Notes: generated by a model from the sequence alone, not told the origin. A stretch of DNA of 64,000 nt from JAMQKA01 sp043951865 (GCF_043951865.1 NZ_JBINJF010000024.1:1-64000), one strand, 5' to 3'. Shown: positions 1 to 13,856, numbered from the stretch's first letter. Translations and numbers: made by a program.

Positions 1-96
1 ATCCAGCCGGTGGCGATGGAAGAGGGGCTTCGATTTGCGATCCGCGAGGGCGGGCGCACCGTCGGGGCCGGCGTGGTTAGCAAAATTATTGAATAG
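1..96 (+). CDS. tuf: elongation factor Tu, C-terminal end (partial)
   Basis: The frame is open from the left edge and ends at TAG 94-96, giving 31 residues. They match the conserved end of EF-Tu domain 3, including the FAIREGGRTVGAGVV stretch and a lysine-containing tail. EF-Tu is the GTPase that delivers aminoacyl-tRNA to the ribosome. A tuf, tRNA-Trp, secE, nusG order is common in bacteria and supports the call. The start lies outside the window. Confidence 0.95.
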   Translation: MQPVAMEEGLRFAIREGGRTVGAGVVSKIIE

Positions 97-104
97 GTTG
101 GCAG

Positions 105-132
105 GGGGTTTCATCTCGTCTGGTGAAACCCC
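105..132 (+). terminator. hairpin after tuf
   Basis: A 9-bp perfect inverted repeat (GGGGTTTCA at 105-113, TGAAACCCC at 124-132) with a 10-nt loop follows tuf. No T-run follows, so it may be a processing or 3'-end-stabilising hairpin between tuf and tRNA-Trp rather than a full terminator. Confidence 0.4.
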
Positions 133-194
133 GCTGTAAAGCCTAGACACGTTTGGAGAATAGGTTCAGGTGAATCTATTCTCTTGGTGTATCT

Positions 195-267
<73 letters not shown>

Positions 268-295
268 CAAGTTTAGAATGAGTAAAGATAGAATC

Positions 296-478
296 ATGGA
301 CAATATTAAGGAGTTTTTGGAAGGTGTTCGCAAAGAGATCAAAAAAGTCTCTTGGCCGGACCAGAGGGAGCTGGTGGATAATACCATGGTTGTTATGGTA
401 TTCACCGTTCTCATTTCCGTATTTATCTTCGTTGTAGATCAATTATATAGCACCATATTAGGGGCAATTTATCAATGA
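296..478 (+). CDS. secE: preprotein translocase subunit SecE
   Basis: This 60-residue protein has the short bacterial SecE layout: an amphipathic N-terminal helix, the conserved KKVSWP motif near residues 16-21, and one transmembrane segment at about 31-50. It is part of the SecYEG channel in the inner membrane. I chose ATG 296. An in-frame ATG at 278 would add six residues, and longer readings run into tRNA-Trp. The stop overlaps the nusG start (ATGA), so the two are probably translationally coupled. Confidence 0.93.
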   Translation: MDNIKEFLEGVRKEIKKVSWPDQRELVDNTMVVMVFTVLISVFIFVVDQLYSTILGAIYQ

Positions 479-1041
479 CCGCTGAAAAACAATACGATTG
501 GTATGTAGTTCGATGTTTCTCAGGCCATGAAAAAAAGGTCAAAGAGTATCTGGAGCGGGAAATGGAGCTTCAGGGCCTTGAAGATAAGATTAATGAAGTT
601 CTGATCCCGACTGAAACTGTTGTGGAAATACGATCTGGAAAGAAGCGCACGAGGGAAAAGAACTTTTTCCCGGGCTATCTTCTCCTTCATACGATATATG
701 ATGAAGAGGTGAATAACCTGGTTCAGGGGGCCCCTTCTACGCTCGGCTTTTTGAAGAGCGGCAAAAATGATAAAAAGCCCAATCCCCTGCGCAAGCACGA
801 GGTAAAGAGAATACTTGGCCGGGTCAAAGATAGTGAAGAGGTGATGGAACAGGGGGGTAAAATTGAAATCCCCTACAATGAAGGCGACCTTGTAAAAGTA
901 ATTGATGGCCCGTTCAAGGATTTTGACGGGACCGTACAAGAAGTGAACACCGACAAGCTGAAACTCAGAGTATTGGTAAGTATTTTTGGTCGAAAGACCC
1001 CGGTTGAAGTTGATGTGAACCAGGTAGAACCTGCAACTTGA
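475..1041 (+). CDS. nusG: transcription termination/antitermination protein NusG
   Basis: NusG of 188 residues binds the RNA polymerase clamp and links transcription to Rho and to the ribosome. The N-terminal NGN domain begins WYVVRCFSGHEKKV and includes FFPGYLL. The C-terminal KOW domain, at about residues 134-160, contains the motif GDLVKVIDGPFKDFDG. The length is normal for the family. The start overlaps the secE stop by 4 bp, and rplK follows 81 bp downstream, the usual bacterial order. Confidence 0.97.
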   Translation: MTAEKQYDWYVVRCFSGHEKKVKEYLEREMELQGLEDKINEVLIPTETVVEIRSGKKRTREKNFFPGYLLLHTIYDEEVNNLVQGAPSTLGFLKSGKNDKKPNPLRKHEVKRILGRVKDSEEVMEQGGKIEIPYNEGDLVKVIDGPFKDFDGTVQEVNTDKLKLRVLVSIFGRKTPVEVDVNQVEPAT

Positions 1042-1122
1042 CCGAAATCATATCACTGGATGCAAAGTGAGCTATTACGCGGCAAATCGAAAAGCTAATC
1101 TATTACGATTTAATTAACAGAA

Positions 1123-1554
1123 ATGGCAAAACAAGTTGATACTGTCTTAAAGCTTCAGATCCGCGGCGGTCAGGCAAACCCTGCACCTCCGGTCGGTCCT
1201 GCATTAGGTCAGGCAGGGATCAACATCATGGAGTTTTGTAAAGCGTTTAACGCAGCCACACAAGACAAGGCCGGAACGATTATACCGGTCGAAATTACGG
1301 TCTTTGTGGATAAGTCGTTCACGTTCAAGACAAAAACTCCACCTGCAGCTGTACTCCTTAAACAGGCTACCGGCGTCAAAACCGGGTCTGGTGAACCAAA
1401 CCGAACCAAAGTAGGAGAGGTGACCTGGACGCAATGCAAGGAGATTGCAGAGCAGAAGATGGAAGATCTCAACGCCCACGACATTGAGGCCGGTGCCGAG
1501 ATGGTAGCGGGTACCGCCCGAAGTATGGGACTGCGAGTTTTAAGAGATAAATAA
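1123..1554 (+). CDS. rplK: 50S ribosomal protein L11
   Basis: At 143 residues it has the normal L11 length. The N-terminal domain shows the proline-rich GQANPAPPVGPALGQ segment, and the C-terminal RNA-binding domain ends GTARSMGLRV. L11 binds the GTPase-associated region of 23S rRNA and takes part in factor binding and stringent-response sensing. The gap to rplA is 15 bp, so they are surely co-transcribed. Confidence 0.98.
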   Translation: MAKQVDTVLKLQIRGGQANPAPPVGPALGQAGINIMEFCKAFNAATQDKAGTIIPVEITVFVDKSFTFKTKTPPAAVLLKQATGVKTGSGEPNRTKVGEVTWTQCKEIAEQKMEDLNAHDIEAGAEMVAGTARSMGLRVLRDK

Positions 1555-1569
1555 AGGAACGGTAGTATA

Positions 1570-2271
1570 ATGGCAAAACGAGGAAAAAAGTATCGCGAGG
1601 CCGCCGAGCTCATCGATCCGGATTTGGAATACACTCTGGAAGAAGCGTGTGATCTTGTGAAGAAGACCTCGAAAGTGAACTTCGACGCATCTGTCGACAT
1701 GGATATCAAGCTCGGGGTTGATCCCCGTCATGCCGATCAGATGGTGCGCGGTTCTGTTTCCCTGCCGCATGGTACGGGAAAAGAGGTTCGTGTGCTGGCT
1801 CTGGTAAGTGAGGCAAAACAAGCAGAAGCCGAAGATGCCGGGGCAGATCATGTAGGTCTCGACGAATATATAACGAAAATTGAAGAAGAAGGTTGGACCG
1901 ACGTTGACGTAATTGTTGCAACTCCTGATGTGATGGGGAAGATCGGCCGGCTCGGAAAGGTACTAGGTCCGAGAGGTTTGATGCCCAATCCCAAGAGTGG
2001 TACTGTTACTGAAAATGTCGCAGAGGCTATTAAAGAAGTGAAGGCCGGCAAGATTGAATTTCGTGTAGACAAGTATGGTATACTGCACGCTTCAATCGGG
2101 AAGGTCAGCTTTGAGCCCAACGAGCTTAGGGAAAATGCGATAGAATTCCTGCGAACGGTGAACAGGCTGCGGCCTGCATCCGCCAAGGGGTTGTATTTCC
2201 GTGGTGTGTACATGAGTTCTACCATGGGTCCGAGCATTCAACTAAGTCGTTCATCCGTAATTTCAGTGTAA
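1570..2271 (+). CDS. rplA: 50S ribosomal protein L1
   Basis: This 233-residue L1 has the typical bacterial length. It carries the family motifs LGPRGLMPNPKSGTV in the middle and the closing YMSSTMGPS region that contacts 23S rRNA at the L1 stalk. L1 often also represses its own operon in bacteria; no L1-box was identified with confidence here. A weak purine-rich site precedes ATG 1570. rplJ begins 19 bp after the stop. Confidence 0.97.
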   Translation: MAKRGKKYREAAELIDPDLEYTLEEACDLVKKTSKVNFDASVDMDIKLGVDPRHADQMVRGSVSLPHGTGKEVRVLALVSEAKQAEAEDAGADHVGLDEYITKIEEEGWTDVDVIVATPDVMGKIGRLGKVLGPRGLMPNPKSGTVTENVAEAIKEVKAGKIEFRVDKYGILHASIGKVSFEPNELRENAIEFLRTVNRLRPASAKGLYFRGVYMSSTMGPSIQLSRSSVISV

Positions 2272-2290
2272 GAAATTAAAGGAAGATAGA

Positions 2291-2815
2291 ATGCCAACAC
2301 TAGCACAAAAGAAGGCAGTTGTTGAAGAAATAGCCGAAGACCTGAATAATTCAGATGCAGTGTATGTAACGAATTATGCGGGCATGTCGGTTGCTGAAAT
2401 CAATGAACTGCGTAGCGAATTCTACAAAGGTGATATCAAGTATAAGGTGTACAAAAATACACTGGTTAAGCGTGCGATGGATGAGGTGGGAGGTTATGAT
2501 GATCTTTATCCTCATTTGGTCGAACAAAATGCTTTTGCCTTTGTTGAAGAAGAGCTTGCTGCACCTGCAAAAGTTATCAAGAAGTTTCGGGAGGACTACA
2601 AAAAACCCCAGTTTAAAGCAGCCATAATCGATGGCGACTATTACGGGGAGGATAAGCTCGAAACTTTGGCGGCAATGAAATCCAGGGAGGAAGTTATCGG
2701 AGACATTATCGGTCTTCTGCTGGCTCCTGTTTCCAATGTTGTCAGTGCACTTCAGGCTCCCGGCAAGAAGGTCGCCGGCGCTGTTGAAACGATCGCCGAA
2801 GAAGGCGAAAATTAA
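2291..2815 (+). CDS. rplJ: 50S ribosomal protein L10
   Basis: L10 (174 residues) anchors L7/L12 dimers at the ribosomal stalk. The N-terminal half (AQKKAVVEEIAEDL, then YKVYKNTLVKRA) is the rRNA/L11-binding part, and the C-terminal helix region binds L7/L12. The start follows an AAAGGAAGAT purine stretch at about 2278-2287. It is followed by rplL after 50 bp. Confidence 0.97.
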   Translation: MPTLAQKKAVVEEIAEDLNNSDAVYVTNYAGMSVAEINELRSEFYKGDIKYKVYKNTLVKRAMDEVGGYDDLYPHLVEQNAFAFVEEELAAPAKVIKKFREDYKKPQFKAAIIDGDYYGEDKLETLAAMKSREEVIGDIIGLLLAPVSNVVSALQAPGKKVAGAVETIAEEGEN

Positions 2816-2865
2816 TCACAAATACCAAGAATTTTAATTCACAAAGATCAATTCGGAGAAAGAAA

Positions 2866-3240
2866 ATGGCTGACGTTAAAGAATTAGCTGAACAATTAGT
2901 TAACCTAACTGTTAAAGAAGCAAACGAACTTTCACAGGTTCTGGAAGAAGAGTACGACATTAAACCTGCACAAGCTGCTGTAGCCGTAGCCGGTGGTGCC
3001 GGTGGAGAAGGCGGCGGTGAAGAAGAACAAACAGAATTCGATGTTATTCTCAAATCTGCCGGGCAGAAGAAGATTGCTGTCATCAAGGAAGTTCGCGGAA
3101 TTACCGGGCTTGGCCTGAAAGAAGCGAAAGAGCTTGTCGACAATGCGCCCAACGCTGTTAAAGAGGGTATCGACAAGGCAGAAGCTGAAGATATCAAGTC
3201 CAAACTTGAGGATGCAGGCGCTGAAGTCGAGCTTAAGTAA
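2866..3240 (+). CDS. rplL: 50S ribosomal protein L7/L12
   Basis: At 124 residues this is a standard L7/L12. It has an N-terminal dimerisation helix (about 1-33), an Ala/Gly/Glu-rich hinge (about 38-58), and a C-terminal domain with the factor-binding GLGLKEAKELV motif. It is the flexible stalk protein that recruits translational GTPases. A GGAGAAAG sequence lies just upstream of the ATG. A hairpin at 3268-3298 separates it from rpoB. Confidence 0.98.
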   Translation: MADVKELAEQLVNLTVKEANELSQVLEEEYDIKPAQAAVAVAGGAGGEGGGEEEQTEFDVILKSAGQKKIAVIKEVRGITGLGLKEAKELVDNAPNAVKEGIDKAEAEDIKSKLEDAGAEVELK

Positions 3241-3267
3241 GGGTTAAATACTTGTACAATTTAGCCG

Positions 3268-3298
3268 TAGCCAATATCGTTATTAACGGTATTGGCTA
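3268..3298 (+). promoter_or_regulatory. rplL-rpoB intergenic hairpin (attenuator-like)
   Basis: A 14-bp inverted repeat (TAGCCAATATCGTT at 3268-3281 with AACGGTATTGGCTA at 3285-3298, one G-U pair) with a 3-nt loop lies between rplL and rpoB. No T-run follows. In several bacteria a partial attenuator or RNase III site here lowers polymerase relative to ribosomal protein expression. The position fits such a role, which remains inferred. Confidence 0.6.
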
Positions 3299-3408
3299 TT
3301 GGCGTCTCAATCATGTGTACACTTCAATTCCTTATTTCCAATTCCCGCTGGCAATTGCTGCGTTATAAAAGCTCGTCACTATCACATTAATTTAAAGGAG
3401 AGGTTCCT

Positions 3409-6400
3409 TTGAGTACGAAGAACAATTTGAAGAAGGTCCCATTTACCGATCGTCTTTCTTTTGCGGAAACTGAACACGTACTGGATTATCCTGATTTTCT
3501 GGACATTCAGCTCAAATCTTTTAACAGTTTTACTCAGCTTGATGTTGCCCCGGAAGATCGGAAAAATCAGGGACTCCAGAAGATATTTAACGAGAATTTT
3601 CCGATTCAGGATTCACGAGAAACCCATATTCTTGAATTCCTCCATTATTCGGTAGATACGCCCAAGTACAATATCAAGGAGTGCCAGGAGCGTGGTCTTT
3701 CCTATGCAGTTCCGTTGAAGGCGAAAATGCGCCTTTCAGCTGTTGATGATGACGATGAAGCCACAGAAACAATCGAACAGGAAGTCTTCCTGGGTGACCT
3801 TCCGTGGATGACTGAACGGGGTACGTTTATCATTAATGGTGCGGAGCGGGTTATTGTAAGCCAGCTGCACCGTTCTCCGGGGGTGTTTTTTGGACAGAAT
3901 GTACATCCAAACGGAACTCAGTTATATAATGCAAGAGTCATCCCGTTCAAGGGATCCTGGATCGAGTTTTCCACCGATATCCGGGATGTCCTGTGGGCCT
4001 ATATTGATCGGAAGAAAAAAGTACCGGCCACCACGTTGTTACGTGCCCTCGGTTACTCTGACGATGATGAGATATTTAGCCTTTTTGAACTTTCGGAACG
4101 GGTGGATTGCAGTTCCGAGAAAAAGTTCATGGAAAACTGCGTCGGTAAGCGTCTGGCTTCGGAAATCTCCATTGAAGTAATGGAAGAGGTCGTAGATGAG
4201 GAGACCGGAGAGGTAACCGAGGCGACAAATCGCAAAGTGCTGCTGGAGCGGGATCATGAACTGACTGAAGAGGATTATGCAACGCTCGAAGAAGCGGATG
4301 TCGAGAGCGTGCGGGTGCAGAACCTCGCGCCCGAAGATTCTGAGCGTAATGTGATCATGAATACGCTGCGTAAAGACCCTGCTCATGACGATGTGACGGC
4401 GCTCGGTGAAATTTACAAGCAGATCCGTACCGGTGAAATGCCGGATGCCGAGACCGCAAGACAAATTCTCGAGCGACTGTTCTTCAGCGACAAGAAGTAT
4501 GACCTGGGAGAAGTGGGACGTTACAGGCTCAATAAGCGCCTGAAACTGGATGTGGATATGGATATCCGCTATCTGGTTAAAGAGGATATTGTGGCGATTG
4601 TAAAAGAGGTAATTCGCCTCAAAAATATGAAGTCTCAGGTCGATGATATTGACCATCTCAGCAACCGCCGGGTGCGTACCGTGGGAGAACAGCTTGGACA
4701 GCAGTTCTCTATCGGGCTCGCCAGAATGTCTCGAACCATCAAGGAGCGGATGAACTCGCGCGATGCTGAGCAGCTTACTCCCCAGGATCTTGTGAATGCG
4801 CGTACGATCTCCAGCGTTATCAATACCTTTTTCGGTACGAACCAGCTTTCGCAGTTTATGGATCAAACCAACCCGATCGCCGAACTGACGCACAAACGTC
4901 GTATGTCGGCACTGGGTCCGGGCGGGCTTACACGAGAGCGAGCCGGCTTCGAGGTTCGTGATGTCCACTACACGCACTACGGTCGGCTCTGCCCGATTGA
5001 AACTCCGGAGGGGCCGAACATCGGTCTGATCTCCTCCCTGTGTGTGCATGCCAAAGTCAATGATTTCGGATTTATCGAAACGCCTTACCGCAAGGTGGAA
5101 GAGAAACAGGTTACCGACGAAATCGAATACCTCTCTGCTGAGCAGGAAGATGAAACGATTATTGCACAGGCAAACGCTCCTCTTGACGAGGAGGGAATCT
5201 TTGCCAACGAAAATGTCTTTTCCCGTTTCCGGGACGGCAACTACCAGCTTGCCAAACCGGATCAGATCGGGTATATGGACGTATCCACGAACCAGATTAC
5301 TTCGGTGGCAGCGGCCTTGATTCCGTTTATAGAACACAACGACGCCAACCGCGCGCTCATGGGCTCCAACATGCAGCGGCAGGCTGTGCCTCTGTTGCGT
5401 CCCGAATCGCCCATTGTGGGAACCGGGCTGGAGCATCGTGCCGCAAAAGACTCACGCGCAATTATAGCTGCCGAAGCGGATGGAGAGGTCGTATATGTCA
5501 GTGCGGAAGAGATCCGCGTTAAGTATGACCGCACCGAGATGGAGCAAACCTGCCATTTCGATGAAGGCATAAAAAAATATGAGCTCAAAAAATTTGAGCG
5601 TACAAACCAGGACACCACCATTAACCAGCGTCCCATCGTAAGTGTGGGCGACAAGGTTAAAAAAGGGGAAACACTGGCTGACGGCTGCGCCACCGATGGT
5701 GGTGAACTTGCACTCGGTCGCAACCTGTTGGTAGCTTTTATGCCATGGAGAGGTTACAACTTTGAGGATGCTATCGTCGTTAGTGAGCGTATTGTTCAAG
5801 ACGATATCTATACCTCCCTGCACATACAGGAGTTTGAGCAGCAGGTCCGTGACACCAAGCGGGGTGAAGAGGAGCTGACCCGTGAGATTCCGAATGTGAG
5901 TGAAGATGCAACGAAAGATCTTGACGAGCAGGGAATAATCCGGGTCGGGGCGAAAGTGAATCCGGGCGATATCCTGGTCGGTAAAATTACGCCGAAGGGA
6001 GAAACCGATCCGACGCCGGAAGAAAAGCTGTTGCGCGCTATTTTCGGTGACAAGGCCGGCGATGTAAAAGACGCTTCATTGAAGACGCCTCCCGGAGTTT
6101 CCGGCACGGTTATCGACACAAAACTGTTCAGCCGTAAGCGCGACGAGCAGATCTCCCGCAAGGAGGAAAAGAAAATGGTGGAGCAGGAAAATGAGCGTCA
6201 TGCTGAAAAAGTGGAAGAGCTGAACAGCAAGATGTACGACAAGCTCTACACCTTGCTCCGGGATAAAACCTCTCCCGGGGTATATGACCTTAACGGGCAG
6301 CTGCTCATACCAAAGGGGGAAAAGTACAGAAAATCTGACTTTGAAGAGATAGATCCCGTCGTTATCAATGAAAATATTGACTGGGCGACCGACGATGAGC

Positions 6401-7242
6401 TGGTGGAGCACGTCCGACTGCTTTTCAAAAACTATCGAGCCCTGCGCAAGGAGATCGATACGGAAGCCAAGCGGCGCAAGTACCAGATTCAGGTCGGGGA
6501 TGATCTGCCTCCCGGAATTATTCAGAATGCCAAGGTCTATGTCGCCAAAAAGCGAAAAATGCAGGTTGGTGACAAGATGGCCGGCCGGCACGGTAACAAA
6601 GGCGTGGTTGCGAAAGTAGTACCCGTCGAAGATATGCCGTACATGAAAGATGGTACTCCTGTTGACATTTTGTTGAACCCGCTGGGTGTACCTTCCCGAA
6701 TGAACCTCGGTCAAATTTATGAGACGATCCTGGGATGGGCCGGCAAAAAGCTGGGGGTCAAGTTCGCTTCCCCCATCTTTGACGGCGCGTCTTACGACCA
6801 GGTCCAGGAGAAGCTGGAGGAGGCCGGACTGCCGAAAGATGGCCGCGTACGGCTTTATGACGGTCGTACAGGGGAAGCCTTCGACCAGGATACAACGGTA
6901 GGTTATATTTACATGCTGAAGCTCAATCACCTGATTGAAGACAAGATGCACGCCCGTTCGATCGGACCCTATTCCCTTATTACGCAGCAGCCGCTGGGTG
7001 GAAAGGCCCAGTTCGGCGGTCAACGACTTGGTGAGATGGAGGTATGGGCCCTGTACGCCTATGGTGCTTCCAACATCCTGAAGGAGATGCTCACGGTGAA
7101 AAGCGATGACGTGAAAGGCCGATCCAGAGTGTATGAGGCGATCGTGAAAGGTGAAAACCTCCCCGATGGCGACGTACCGGAATCCTTCAAGGTACTGTTG
7201 CGAGAACTGATGGGGCTCGGCCTGGAAATACATATAGACTAA
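3409..7242 (+). CDS. rpoB: DNA-directed RNA polymerase subunit beta
   Basis: RpoB, 1277 residues, is the beta subunit of RNA polymerase. Readily seen are the rifampicin-pocket region (FFGTNQLSQFMDQTNP, then LTHKRRMSALGPGG), the GRLCPIETPEGPNIGL block, and the C-terminal clamp region with GGKAQFGGQRLGEMEVWAL. The start codon is TTG at 3409, chosen because an AAAGGAGAGG Shine-Dalgarno site (3394-3403) lies 5-8 bases upstream and no better ATG is nearby. Asp/Glu-rich inserts occur around residues 110-125 and 285-300. rpoC follows 52 bp downstream. Confidence 0.98.
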   Translation: MSTKNNLKKVPFTDRLSFAETEHVLDYPDFLDIQLKSFNSFTQLDVAPEDRKNQGLQKIFNENFPIQDSRETHILEFLHYSVDTPKYNIKECQERGLSYAVPLKAKMRLSAVDDDDEATETIEQEVFLGDLPWMTERGTFIINGAERVIVSQLHRSPGVFFGQNVHPNGTQLYNARVIPFKGSWIEFSTDIRDVLWAYIDRKKKVPATTLLRALGYSDDDEIFSLFELSERVDCSSEKKFMENCVGKRLASEISIEVMEEVVDEETGEVTEATNRKVLLERDHELTEEDYATLEEADVESVRVQNLAPEDSERNVIMNTLRKDPAHDDVTALGEIYKQIRTGEMPDAETARQILERLFFSDKKYDLGEVGRYRLNKRLKLDVDMDIRYLVKEDIVAIVKEVIRLKNMKSQVDDIDHLSNRRVRTVGEQLGQQFSIGLARMSRTIKERMNSRDAEQLTPQDLVNARTISSVINTFFGTNQLSQFMDQTNPIAELTHKRRMSALGPGGLTRERAGFEVRDVHYTHYGRLCPIETPEGPNIGLISSLCVHAKVNDFGFIETPYRKVEEKQVTDEIEYLSAEQEDETIIAQANAPLDEEGIFANENVFSRFRDGNYQLAKPDQIGYMDVSTNQITSVAAALIPFIEHNDANRALMGSNMQRQAVPLLRPESPIVGTGLEHRAAKDSRAIIAAEADGEVVYVSAEEIRVKYDRTEMEQTCHFDEGIKKYELKKFERTNQDTTINQRPIVSVGDKVKKGETLADGCATDGGELALGRNLLVAFMPWRGYNFEDAIVVSERIVQDDIYTSLHIQEFEQQVRDTKRGEEELTREIPNVSEDATKDLDEQGIIRVGAKVNPGDILVGKITPKGETDPTPEEKLLRAIFGDKAGDVKDASLKTPPGVSGTVIDTKLFSRKRDEQISRKEEKKMVEQENERHAEKVEELNSKMYDKLYTLLRDKTSPGVYDLNGQLLIPKGEKYRKSDFEEIDPVVINENIDWATDDELVEHVRLLFKNYRALRKEIDTEAKRRKYQIQVGDDLPPGIIQNAKVYVAKKRKMQVGDKMAGRHGNKGVVAKVVPVEDMPYMKDGTPVDILLNPLGVPSRMNLGQIYETILGWAGKKLGVKFASPIFDGASYDQVQEKLEEAGLPKDGRVRLYDGRTGEAFDQDTTVGYIYMLKLNHLIEDKMHARSIGPYSLITQQPLGGKAQFGGQRLGEMEVWALYAYGASNILKEMLTVKSDDVKGRSRVYEAIVKGENLPDGDVPESFKVLLRELMGLGLEIHID

Positions 7243-7294
7243 ATTGAATCAAAGAATTTGTACTGTTAATCAAAGTTAATCCGGAGGTACATCC

Positions 7295-11632
<4,338 letters not shown>

Positions 11633-11653
11633 ACTTCCAAATGATGTAAACGT

Positions 11654-11686
11654 AAAAAGCCCGGATGTTAAATCCGGGCTTTTTTT
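11654..11686 (+). terminator. Rho-independent terminator of the rpoBC operon
   Basis: A 13-bp stem (AAAAAGCCCGGAT with ATCCGGGCTTTTT) and 5-nt loop are followed directly by a T-run, 22 bp after the rpoC stop. The A-tract on the left arm could also serve the convergent Nudix gene. Confidence 0.9.
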
Positions 11687-11721
11687 ATGGGGTACAGTCA
11701 ACGTGACAGTGAGCCGGCGTT

Positions 11722-12147
11722 TTACTGCAGCCACTGCTCTAACTTGATTAGTACCATGCGGAGGTTCTCAAATCCCACCGTTTCTTTTGCCTCTTCCAGG
11801 GGAAACCAAGCAACCTCCGTAATATCTTCTTCCTGCTCAGGGGTGAAGTCTCCGCCGAATTCTGAACCAAGCTGCATGGCATACCAGTGTGTCGTTTTAC
11901 CGAAATTCTCTCCCTGCTCTTCGTACTCATGGTACGTGGTGCCCAGCTTGTGAAGGACCTCCGGAAGTGCGGATCCCACCTCTTCGGAGACTTCCCGCCG
12001 GGCACACTCTCTGATAGACTCTTCAACCTCTAATTTCCCTTTGGGGAGATCCCATATCCCTCGCCTGAAAATTAGCAGTACTTCGGGGTCTTGCCCATTC
12101 ATCTTGTACAGAACTCCTCCCGCCGCAGTTACTGGAATAGTATCCAT
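11722..12147 (-). CDS. Nudix hydrolase
   Basis: This 141-residue protein has a perfect Nudix box, G(x5)E(x7)REVxEExG, at residues 37-58, preceded by WDLPKGK. Nudix enzymes cleave a nucleoside diphosphate linked to another group; this size and the WDLPKGK context resemble the MutT/diadenosine polyphosphate hydrolase group, but the substrate cannot be read from sequence. It lies 12 bp after the DUF1844 gene on the same strand and converges on rpoC. Confidence 0.9.
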   Translation of the reverse strand: MDTIPVTAAGGVLYKMNGQDPEVLLIFRRGIWDLPKGKLEVEESIRECARREVSEEVGSALPEVLHKLGTTYHEYEEQGENFGKTTHWYAMQLGSEFGGDFTPEQEEDITEVAWFPLEEAKETVGFENLRMVLIKLEQWLQ

Positions 12148-12159
12148 GACTTACTATTT

Positions 12160-12495
12160 TTACTCTTCTTCGGTGTCAGCGGCTGAATCACTGCCCTCTT
12201 TTTCTTTCTCCTCGGCATAATTCATGCGCAGGTTATTGAGGGTCTGGTCGAGGTAGTTCTTCAGCTCTTTCGGCAGATTGCCGTTGGTAAACTCTTTCAG
12301 CATTAACAGCGTATCGATGGCAAATTTGGCCGACTTCATTTCCCGTTCAACCTTGTCGGTGGCGGGATTTTTAATTTTGCCCATTCCCATCATGGCAATT
12401 TGCTGATGCTGCTGAACAAGCATCATAAAGAGTAACTGGTTTTGCTGATCTTCAGATAAATTCTCGTTCTCAAAGTCTAGATTTTGCAGGTCCAT
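12160..12495 (-). CDS. DUF1844 family protein
   Basis: This 111-residue protein carries the features of the DUF1844 family: a Met/Gln-rich helix (LLFMMLVQQHQQIAMMGMGK) near residues 21-40, then a helix ending FAIDTLLMLKEFTNGNLP. The C-terminal tail is acidic and low in complexity. Its function is unknown. It probably shares a transcript with the downstream Nudix gene and is divergent from the DUF1015 gene. Confidence 0.8.
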   Translation of the reverse strand: MDLQNLDFENENLSEDQQNQLLFMMLVQQHQQIAMMGMGKIKNPATDKVEREMKSAKFAIDTLLMLKEFTNGNLPKELKNYLDQTLNNLRMNYAEEKEKEGSDSAADTEEE

Positions 12496-12644
12496 GAATC
12501 GTTATTTTGATTGATATTTGCCCTGAAAATAACGGCTTTTGCCCTCTTTTGTAAGGGGTTAATATTTAATGGATTTTGTTCTTTATTTATTGGAATGTCC
12601 GGCGTAAGTTTACGCCTTTATTTCTCAGCATAACAAAAAGTATA

Positions 12645-13856
12645 ATGGCCATAATTCACCCGTTTAAAGCCTGGCGTCCACGCCCGGAAAAGTTAAATGA
12701 AGTTGCATGTGTTCCCTACGATGTGATCAATACTGAAGAAGCCCGATCGTTGGCTGAAGGCAAACCAGACAGTTTTTTGCACGTCATACGTCCTGAAATA
12801 GACCTGCCGGAAGGTACTTCCTACAACGATGAGGAGGTTTATGAGAAGGGAGCTGAAAACTTGGCTCGCATATTGGAGTCCGATCTGATGACCCAGGAAA
12901 AGGATGAAACCCTATATATCTATCGGTTAATTCGTGAAGGGCGCTCTCAAACCGGTATTTTTACCTGCGTTTCAGTTGAGGATTACGATAACGAAGTGAT
13001 CTTGAAACACGAGCTAACACGGCCCGCCAAGGAGGATGACCGCACGCGCCACATCCTGACGCAGTCGGCTCATGCGGAACCTGTGATGATGACCTTCAAA
13101 GATACCGAAGGCATAGCGTCGGAGAGCGAGGAGATCATGGACTCGAGTGAGCCGATCTATGATTTTACAGCAGACGACGGCGTGCAGCACACCATCTGGA
13201 AGGTACCTGATCCGGAGGCGTTTGTCGATTCTTTTGGTGCGATTCCGCATCTTTATATTGCGGATGGTCACCACCGCTGTAAAAGTGCCTCCCGGGCGGC
13301 AGAGCAGATGAAAAAACTAAATTCTCATCACACCGGGAAAGAGGAATACAACTTTTTCCCCGCCGTGCTGTTTCCGATGGACCAGATGAAAATTCTGGCT
13401 TACAACCGAATTATATATACTGTTCCGGATTCATTTTTAGCCGCTTTGAAAAAAAGGTTTGAGCTCGTCGAAGAAGCGGACCCGACTCCAGCTGAAAAAG
13501 GTGCCATTTCAATCTACCATGGCGGTACCTGGTACGGGATGCGTCTTCCGGAAGTGCCCGAGGCAAACAGCGTGGAACAACTGGATGTACACCGGCTGCA
13601 GGCGTTTATCCTGGAACCGATGCTTGATATTAGCGACCAGCGAAGAGATGAAAATATTTCGTTCGTCGGCGGAATCCGGGGCACGGAAGAGCTTGAACGG
13701 CTGGTGGATTCCGGCAAGGCAGATTTAGCAATTAGCATGTATCCTACCGATATTGAAGAATTGGTAGAGGTGTCGGACGAAGGACTGCTGATGCCGCCAA
13801 AATCAACTTGGTTTGAACCCAAGCTGAGATCTGGTTTACTTATTCACACTTTCTAA
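12645..13856 (+). CDS. DUF1015 family protein
   Basis: This 403-residue protein opens MAIIHPFKAWRP and continues with VPYDVINTEEARSLA, SFLHVIRPE and IADGHHR, all typical of DUF1015. I chose ATG 12645; an upstream start at 12576 adds 23 residues that do not look like the family. The biochemical role is not established. The family is often found beside serine-biosynthesis genes, and serC follows after 23 bp here, so a link to serine metabolism is inferred from context only. Confidence 0.88.
   Translation: MAIIHPFKAWRPRPEKLNEVACVPYDVINTEEARSLAEGKPDSFLHVIRPEIDLPEGTSYNDEEVYEKGAENLARILESDLMTQEKDETLYIYRLIREGRSQTGIFTCVSVEDYDNEVILKHELTRPAKEDDRTRHILTQSAHAEPVMMTFKDTEGIASESEEIMDSSEPIYDFTADDGVQHTIWKVPDPEAFVDSFGAIPHLYIADGHHRCKSASRAAEQMKKLNSHHTGKEEYNFFPAVLFPMDQMKILAYNRIIYTVPDSFLAALKKRFELVEEADPTPAEKGAISIYHGGTWYGMRLPEVPEANSVEQLDVHRLQAFILEPMLDISDQRRDENISFVGGIRGTEELERLVDSGKADLAISMYPTDIEELVEVSDEGLLMPPKSTWFEPKLRSGLLIHTF

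Noticed and set aside
4039..5436. Long minus-strand ORF within rpoB
   Set aside because: Antisense to a highly conserved gene; no family features.
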